From Theodoxus fluviatilis (Eukaryota; Mollusca; Gastropoda; Cycloneritida; Neritidae): DNA of 64,000 bases. A program made the translations under genes and the position numbers. The notes beneath the pieces are model-generated. The model made no database searches. It had not been told where the DNA came from and saw nothing but the letters and a program-made list of their open reading frames with translations. The DNA lies in the NCBI GenBank assembly GCA_034096865.1, contig JAWQFJ010000607.1, forward strand, positions 12,501-76,500, in the 5' to 3' direction. Positions within the stretch are counted from its first letter, which is position 1; the number at the start of each line of letters is the position of its first letter. Of this stretch, positions 34,400-64,000 are shown piece by piece.

Positions 34400-37181
34400 A
34401 AGGCGCGTTTCCCAGGAGCAATCCTATCACATCAAACGCAGTCCAGGGGACTGATGCGCGTTTCCTTTCGAAAGGGATTTTTTTAATGTTCAGCAAAGAG
34501 GACTCGCGACGAGCGCGTGAGTGGACAGGTTGGATCAGGAGAAAAGTTTTGGGATTCGCGAGTGCTCGCTGGGACGCGCTCATCTGTGAACATTTTAAAA
34601 TACCTTTTGAACAAAACGTGCCTCTGGTCCCGCGAGAGGATCGCGTATGATGCGTCAGGATTTATTCTGGGTAACCCGCCTCTGTACTCTGTGTTCTTAC
34701 GCCGGCCTTCTCCATGTCAGTTGCTTAACCCGTCCTCGTGTCAGTGTGCCTCTGCTTTTTGTTTCGATCTCTCTGCCTGCCTGCAAGTTTTCAGTCTGCT
34801 TTAACCTTTAAGAGCTGGGTGTGATGGTTCAATGATTAAGCAACCTGGAACTTTTTCATGCTTAGACGGAGTGATGTTGCATGCGTTCTTTTAGGAAAGC
34901 ACTTCCACGCCCATTCAATGATTTTATCGTCAGGCTGTTTGCCTGACCTTTAGTTGTGTCACGTGATGGGGCTCTCCTTTGTCTAGCAGCATCCAACATG
35001 GAGACGGAAAGAGAGACAGAAGGAGGAAAGTTGTGCAGAACCGTGGCTGTATGGTGGAATTTGGGGAATAAATGAAGTAGTGGGAGTGGAAGTGAATGAA
35101 GGAGATGGAGTACTGCCTGGAGAAAATTAGGCGTGGGGAGCACAGTCAACTCCATGCATGCAGTGAGTGACCTTTGTCTGCAGCAAAACAGCCCCCATCA
35201 TGGTCATCAGTCCGTCAGTCTGGGCTGCCCTTTTTGTCCTGCCTAGCGCCTGTCTGTGGGGATGTCTGTGCAGGAATCAAGTCTCAGTGCTGGCAGCTGG
35301 GGTTTCATGCCGTCCTTCGCTGACTTCTGTCGCGCTCCTAGGAAGCTGTTGTCTCACGATGCTGGTGTCACAGGCTGGTGGTGTCTCATGCTGCTGGTGT
35401 CACATACTGTAGTTTTCTCACTACCTTGTGCAACAGGCTGATGGTGTCTCATGCTGCTGGTAATATCGGCTGCGGTTTCCTCATTCTCTTGTGCCACAGG
35501 ACTGATAGTGTCTCATGCTGCTGATTTCTCAGATTCGCGGTGTCTAATGCTGCTGGTGTCACAGACTGCTTAAGTCTCAGGTACGAAGGTCTCAGGTTGC
35601 TGGCATCTCAGGTTGCTGGCATCTCAGGTTGCTGGCATCTCAGGTTTGCTGGCAACTCAGGTTGCTGATATCACATGTTTCTCGCATCAGAGACTGCTGG
35701 AGTTTCCATCTTCTACTATCGCAGGCCATAGGTGTCTCAGATCGCTGATATCCCAGGCTGCTTACGTCGCAAATTGCTGAAGTCTCAAGGTGTTAGTATC
35801 ACAAACTGATCGTGTCCCAGCCTGCTAATATTAGAGCCGCTGGTGCCTCAGGCTGCTATCTCAGACTAGTGTCTCACGCTGCTGGGTCTCAGCCTGTTGG
35901 CTCTCAGACTGCTGGCATCTCAAGCTGCTGTCTTATACTGCCGATGTGTCAGGCTGCCTGCGTCCTTGGCGGTCTATTTCAGGCTGCTGGTGTCAGCAGT
36001 ACCTGTGGTCGTTGCGATACGTTTCGGTAGCTACACTGCCTAAGGCTTTGCTTACACAGGCAGGCTGTGTGAATGAGTCACTTCCTGCACGCGTCCTGAA
36101 CCAGAGTTCGCTCTGTGTGCAGCCTGCAGTCAGGGCACCCTGCCCCATGCAGCGTCCTCAGTGCTGCAGCTACACACTGGAACACCGAATGACTTCCTCT
36201 TACAGCGGCACAAGTCTAGTAGCCTCGCCATGACGTCATACTGACATACTTATATGAAACCCAGAGTTGTCATCAAATGCCCTCAGTATCTCTTACAGAG
36301 ACACGAGGTATCGGGAATACAATGACAGTTGTATTCTGAATAATGATATGACGTTCCGCAATGAAATAGAGTTTTGTGCATGTGCAAGGCACATGTAATT
36401 AGAAGGACGCAACAAACCATTTGGTCAAGTTTCCATAATCTGTCTGAAAGGTCTGGAGTGTTTTGTTTTGAAATTAGGTCTTAATAGATAACTCTGACAT
36501 CCCAACGATACCTACACTGTAAAATCGAACAGCAATTTGTACCACGATCAAACGTCAAAAGAAAATATGCATTAATGCCTTGTATTCAGAGACAATAGGT
36601 TATTAAGAGAGTTCATGAAAGCTGCTCGACTGATGGAGAAAGGCATCCTTTAAATGTTTCATTATCCATTGGAATTGAAGTTTTCGATTCAATATTTCAT
36701 AGTTTACAATTACATTTCCGTCATTATTATTGCTGCAAATGCAACCGTACACTTTTTAGAAGTTTGATATGTGCACATGTTTTGTTCTACACTGACGCGC
36801 CTTACATTCGGTATGAAACTGGTCTTCTACTAAAGACATCTTCGTTGTCCTTGTTACCGCGACTTGGGAAATACATGTAATCCAAGTGTATGCAGAGGGC
36901 AGCGTGAAGTCCCGGGTAGATTCTTGTATCGATATTTGATTGGTAGCAACGAAATGTGTCGCCACCACTAATGTTTTTGTCTCCACCAATATTCCCCGTG
37001 GATTGAGGAGTGAAAAAATAGACCCACCGCGTCTCTGTATGCGATTAGCAAGAGGCGAATAACAACAGTGGTTGATCAGTGGCCTTACACAGCCCACCAA
37101 CGCTGATATGCCGTAAAACATGCACCATCACCACCACCACCACCACCAGCAGCAGCATCACCATCATCATCAGCAGCAGCA
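34400..37181. other. Non-coding stretch, degenerate CTGCTGGTGTCTCA repeats
   Basis: From about 35360 to 36000 there is a decayed minisatellite with words such as CAGGTTGCTGGCATCT. The remaining sequence has no recognised exon. In particular, no SH2 domain of SHIP is found here although it would be expected upstream of 37755. Confidence 0.5.
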
Positions 37182-37535
37182 TCAACTTTTTGTAACGCGC
37201 TGTTTCTGATTGAAAATCACCCATAGCGCACAATGGAGGTCTAACTGTTTGTTGAAGATATGTGTCTTGAGTTGTCGTTTAAAGTCTTTTTGCAAGAAGC
37301 ACCTTCTGAGGGTCTCAGGCACGGAATTCCACACTGCTGATCCAGCAGATGAAAAGGCCCTAGACCCGAAGGACCTCTTGGATGAAACTCGAGGCCTTAG
37401 AAGGGGCTGTGTGCCCGAGCGCAGGTTCCTGGCAGGTTTGTCCAGTGGGACGATGTTCTGAAGATAGGAGGGCCCCACTGAGTGGAAGTAAGCATGAGTG
37501 AGAACTCCCAACTTGAACTTGATCCAATGAAGAGC
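37182..37535 (-). pseudogene. Truncated LINE 3' end (RT C-terminal tail)
   Basis: The minus-strand frame has [19 protein letters not shown], then [36 protein letters not shown] and FKRQLKTHIF before a stop. It is diagnostic of the CR1/Jockey-type ORF2 C-terminus and 5'-truncated. The (CATC)n array begins directly beyond it. Confidence 0.8.
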
Positions 37536-37559
37536 TTTGAGCCAGCCGTCCATCTATCC

Positions 37560-37685
37560 AGCCAGCCATCCAACCAACCATCCATCCATCCATCCATCCA
37601 TCCATCCATCCATCCATCCATCCATCCATCCATCCATCCATCCATCCATCCAACCGTCCGACCGTCCGTCCGTCCGTCCGTCCGC
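37560..37685. repeat. (CATC)n and (CGTC)n microsatellite
   Basis: CATC units to about 37651, then GTCC units to 37683, immediately 5' of the first plus-strand INPPL1 exon. Confidence 0.93.
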
Positions 37686-37754
37686 CTGCCCATCCATAAC
37701 CACGAAGTCCTTACCACGCTGTCCACCACTGACCACGGTTGCGTGTGGCTCCAG

Positions 37755-50280
<12,526 letters not shown>

Positions 50281-50348
50281 GTGAGTTTTGTTAGGATGTG
50301 CATGTACTGAGTTCTTGTTGAGACAGCTCTCTCCATATGGCATGCCTG

Positions 50349-50595
<247 letters not shown>

Positions 50596-51508
50596 ATTCT
50601 TCTTCTTCTTCTGACTGTGCGTCCGACTACAACGGACGGGTTTCGCGAGAGCTCCGCTGCTCGACACCCGTGATTGGAATACAGTGTGTTCTGGAAGCTG
50701 GACTGCTTGCAAAGATGCCCCGAAAGACACAACATCGTGTGAGTTATACGTGTGCATTCTCATTATTTGCAATTTGAAGCGTTTTTGGGGTGATTTTACG
50801 CTACGACTCCAGCTGCAGATTTGCTCTAGCAAGTGGCCTTCACTCTCGTGCTTGAACAGGTACTGTGCATTGCAGAAGTGGGTACTGAGTTGTTTACGGA
50901 CAGGCATTCTAGAAGTGCATGTGCATTCTGAACTTTATGAGATAACTAAGCACTGCCATATATAATTAGACTGTTGAACCGACGAAGTGATGTGCAGTAT
51001 TTGTGTTTTTGGAGTAGCCGCAACGTGGAGCCCCATATCTGGCTCAAACAAGAAACTGTGAATGACGATATTCTGCAGGAATGGAGAGATTCATATCAAA
51101 TGCGATGAAAAAGTGAATTGTGACTTTTTTCGTCCTGTTTTCCTTCCCCTTTCTTTCGTCCAGATAGACAGAAGAAATTTTTTTGAGTCTGTTGTCCTGT
51201 AGTGTGCTCACAGAGAACTCACCATGGGCGTCTCGCTCGAGACTTATCGACAGCAAATAGGGCCACACTTTGCTCGTGCCACTCGACCAAGAGTTAAAGG
51301 TGAACTGTCCTTTGCTCGCAAAGGTCCTGCCTGGCAGAGTTGTGAGTTAGATCATTGCTGTGTCGTGAACAAGCCCCAGCATGAAACATGCTCTTAAGGA
51401 CGGGGAGTTGTGCTCTCACGACCCAGGGCACGTGCAGTTCTGCTCTTCATTTCATTGTGGGTGTCGCTCCTGCTTATTTGCACATTTAGCCCTGCCATCC
51501 CAACAGCT

Positions 51509-53330
51509 ATGTTTCACGACCTCTCAGGGTTGATTCTGTTGGATACAGGACGTTTCGTACCCTGGATGTTTCGTACCCTGGACGTTTCGTACCTCATTTA
51601 GTCGATTCGTACCTTTTCAAGAAGACGTTTCGTACATGGGATTTTTAATACACTTTATGCCCATCATAGTAGCTGAATAACTGAATTCGTATGCGTGGCT
51701 TATTGTTCTGCCTTTATTCTAAGTTTACAGGATGAGAGTGCAGAGAGTGTCACCGATCTGGGTGAGATCATTTATTTGCGGAACGACGTTTATTGGCGCT
51801 GCTGAAATAGTCGAAGTCGGAAACATTCGGAACGTCGTTTAGCTTAAGATTACACCCGAATCACGCGCACCGTTAAGGTGCATGGAGTACAGTACCGCCG
51901 AGCAAGACGTTTGTCACAAAACGCAGATACATTAACGCGGCCGGATCTTAGCATAACACCCCGGGCGTGCGAAGTCAGTCAGGAGGAGTGGCGGTATTAT
52001 CGGGTACGAAACGACTTGTGGTACAAAAGGTACGAAACGACTACCAAGGTACGAAACGACTAGGTACGAATCGACTTGGGTACGAAACGACCCGCAACCG
52101 ATTCTGTTGGGGGGCAATGTGGAACGTAACCCCGGGCCTCATGACCACAACGCTGTTGGTGCTCGACATCCTGCGATAAATGGAACTTGGGAAATCCCAC
52201 CATATGCAGACTTTGAATATGCATACATGAATGCTGAGGCTACAGTTACACGGGGAGACTTGAGCGTTGAGGCATAATTGCGATTGCTAGATGCACAGCA
52301 AGACACGCTGAACTTTCTACTGAGAGAAACGCAGGAACGCTGCAGACTGCAAGGTGACCAGCTCTCCCAGTGGAATTCAACCCTGTAAGTGCAGGTGGAT
52401 GGCCTGAAACTCCATGGGAACAATACCTACTCTGAATTTCAGAACAAATCGTCAAGTGTCGAAGCCCAAGTAAAAAATATAGAGATGCTCATGAAACAGA
52501 ATAACATTCGGTTGTTCGGTCTTCCCGAAAGGTCGCGGGAGACGTATTGGGACTGCATTCAGTCAGTGCTGACAACCTTTCGCGACGTTCTACCCGATCT
52601 CCCATGGTCTGAGACTGACATCGTCAGAGTACAGCGCCTGAGAGCACAAGCTCAGGGTGAATCGCACGACGATTCTCGTCCAATACTTGTGGAGATGAAG
52701 ACCTACACAGACGAACTGAATCTCCTCAAAAGGGGCCGTGAAGCACTTAGACTGAAGGGAATTAGAGTCTCGGGAGACCTGACCACAGGTCGGACAGAAG
52801 CCCTGAGGGAGCTTCGCAGGCAAGGTCACCAGGCCTATTACAAAAACAATTAGATTCATTTCAGAGAAGAGATCCAAGCAACGAGCCGACCTAGTCTGCA
52901 AGGGAGACATCGCGACCAACCCGTGGGGAAGCCACACCAGAAAAGATGATGGCATCTTGAGGCGACTGGGGCCGACCAGGGAGGCGAACGCCTCAACCAA
53001 ATGCCACAGTACCCTCATCCCAGAGAAGATACCCAAGTTAAGAACCGACATAGTCTGCAAGAGAGATATCGCGACCAGCCCTTGGAAAAGCCACACCAGA
53101 AAAAGAAAAGGCATCTGGAAGCGTCTGAAGCAGATCGCGGGGGCAAATGTCTCAACCGAATGCCACAGTACGTTCAGCGCCTGACGCAGGTGTCCCCTCG
53201 AAGTCCTCAACGGCGTTTGGAGCCTACTGGTTCGAGGATTGGAACGAGTCCAAGAGAGAAGTCTGATCAAGAGTACCAACAAAAACACAGAACAGAAGAC
53301 GCCACGTACCTCCTGGGGTTGGCCTCATAC
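51509..53330 (+). pseudogene. LINE ORF1 with N-terminal 2A-like peptide, left-arm copy
   Basis: ATG at 51509 starts MFHDLSGLILL (to 51542). The same frame resumes after a 557-bp insertion as GGNVERNPGP (52110-52139), a 2A-like ribosome-skipping signature with Asn in place of the usual Asp. It continues HDHNAVGARHPAING and, after stops near 52276 and 52386, a coiled-coil segment. Then comes the RNA-binding domain of LINE ORF1 proteins (NNIRLFGLPERSRETY, later SRPILVEMKTYTDELN), ending at a TAG at 52851. The frame goes on through about 54-residue repeats (LNRMPQYVQRLTQVSP) into the CA tract. Three internal stops and the insertion make it a pseudogene. No ORF2 follows. Confidence 0.7.
51543..52099. 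mobile_element. 557-bp element with iterated GTACGAAACG ends
   Basis: The left end carries three copies of GTTTCGTACC plus GATTCGTACC (51551-51612). The right end carries four inverted copies, GGTACGAAACGAC, plus GTACGAATCGAC (52015-52090). An exact 11-bp direct repeat GATTCTGTTGG flanks it (51532-51542 and 52100-52110), as expected of a target-site duplication. No transposase ORF, so non-autonomous. It lies inside the LINE ORF1 frame, just before the 2A-like codons. Confidence 0.75.
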
Positions 53331-53361
53331 ACACACACACACACACACACGCACACACACG

Positions 53362-53398
<37 letters not shown>

Positions 53399-53850
53399 GC
53401 TTGTACATACGCGTGTATATGGACACAGGCTCATTACCATAAGTGCAAGCAATTGAACCCACACACCGACACACGGTACGAAGGTCCGTCGCTTTCGACG
53501 AAGACGTCAGTCGCGTCATAGAAAGGCTCCAGAAGAAACTCAGATGCACAGGACCTGTGGGAGCCAGGACACACACACAAACACCCCCCCCCCCCCCCAC
53601 ACACACACACATGCACACCCGCATGCACACACACACAACACACATGTATCCACACATACACGCGTTCGTTAAGGATAGAATTGTGTGCAGACAGGTATTT
53701 TAACCCATGGATAGGGCCACCAATATACATGCAGACGTATGCGCGTGTGAGCGTATGTCTGCATTTTTGTGCGTGTTCATATTTGCGTGTGTGCGTGCGT
53801 GCGTAAGTATGTGTGTGTGTGTGTGTGTATGTGTGTGCATGCGCGCTCAC

Positions 53851-63211
<9,361 letters not shown>

Positions 63212-63445
63212 CTGCCACACACACACAACACAGACCCATTCAATGTCAGTCTCTCTCTCTCTCTCTCTTTTACAGACAAACTTGCTTCACAAGTTTCACC
63301 CCATCTCTGCATGATATGACGCTTTCCAGAATGTATTCATGAGTACATCTTTAATGTAGGCGTAACACTCAACAGATCGAATGCGCAATAATATCACTGT
63401 TCCCACTGTGAGACTACCTTCGATGCTACCATGAAGAAACAAACA

Positions 63446-63449
<4 letters not shown>

Positions 63450-63518
<69 letters not shown>
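63450..63518. repeat. (TA)n microsatellite
   Basis: Mirror of 44220-44290 with slightly different length. Confidence 0.95.
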
Positions 63519-63521
<3 letters not shown>

Positions 63522-63918
63522 AAAGGGCTTAAATTTCTAGCCATGCAATGGCAGGCCTTCAACATGTAAGACTCAGTGACTGAAAATAATTATATCAACC
63601 AAGGCATTTCCAAAAGAGATTGACGTCACCAAAATAGTCATTGGGGTTAAGTTCCACAGCACTGTGACCACGGAAACTAAAGACACTCAGGGCACATGAT
63701 GATGAACATCTCTGTAAGTGCATAAATCCAAACTAAGAGTATGTCGCTTAAGAAGACATCACGTGCACACTCTAAAGTGTACAGGCATGCGTGCATGCAT
63801 GTGTAATGTGTGTATTTGTATGTGCATCCACACACATGTATGTGTGAATGTTTTACACTCGCGTGCATGAGTGTGTATATGTGTGTGCATATGTACATGA
63901 GCGAGCGAGCGTGCGAGC

Positions 63919-63981
<63 letters not shown>

Positions 63982-64000
63982 CAAGCGAGAGAGAGAGCGA

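Noticed and set aside
34400..37181. SH2 domain of SHIP upstream of 37755
   Set aside because: Looked for FLVRES-like and related motifs in all frames; none seen up to the gap.
53325..53850. Cys/Val- and His/Thr-rich ORFs in the spacer
   Set aside because: Products of CA/TG repeats. Only the exon at 53851-53942 is supported.

Overview
The window is eukaryotic and animal: its genes are split into many short exons with GT..AG introns, and most of the DNA is microsatellite, minisatellite, SINE, LINE and MITE-like repeat. The protein families (MED11, a SHIP-type inositol 5-phosphatase with a C-terminal SAM domain, a THAP zinc finger), the tRNA-derived SINEs and a LINE with a 2A-like N-terminus fit a lophotrochozoan, most likely a marine gastropod or other mollusc. 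That last step is inference.

Layout: (1) 0.3-5.3 kb, + strand: a complete three-exon MED11 gene (Mediator head subunit). (2) 5.3-24.7 kb: repeat-rich DNA with no convincing host gene. It holds a degenerate gag-like retroelement ORF at 9.9-11.5 kb, LINE 3' ends, SINEs, three tandem copies of a TGTC-rich repeat and a triplicated 284-bp unit. (3) 24.7-30.2 kb, - strand: five phase-compatible exons for the end of the C2 domain, the proline-rich tail and the SAM domain of INPPL1/SHIP2. (4) 32.55-33.5 kb: a divergent pair, a THAP-domain first exon (-) and a Lys/Ala/Pro-rich first exon (+), sharing a roughly 520-bp promoter with ETS and YY1 motifs. (5) A 3-N gap at 33939-33941. (6) 37.75-50.28 kb, + strand: eleven exons for the PH-related segment and an intact 5-phosphatase domain of INPPL1. 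(7) From about 43.7 kb to the window end, a very large inverted repeat: the left arm (to ~53.33 kb) reappears in reverse complement at ~54.42-64.0 kb. The ~1.1-kb unique spacer carries the next INPPL1 exon (53851-53942) on the - strand.

The 5-phosphatase exons therefore exist twice, on opposite strands. Only the right-arm copy is collinear with the following C2 exon in the spacer and with the C-terminal exons at 24.7-30.2 kb. One C2 exon between them is not seen, and the left arm plus the THAP pair lie in between. This is either a real inverted duplication or, at least as likely, an assembly fold-back or haplotype join. INPPL1 would remove the 5-phosphate of PI(3,4,5)P3 at the membrane; MED11 and THAP are nuclear regulators, and no operon-like linkage is implied.

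The most unusual signals are: minisatellites built from splice sites of INPPL1 exons; a mobile element in nine copies carrying many AGGTCA/TCAAGGTCA nuclear-receptor half-sites; a LINE ORF1 beginning with a 2A-like peptide, split by a 557-bp insertion with iterated GTACGAAACG ends and an 11-bp target duplication; and the 20-kb palindrome itself.
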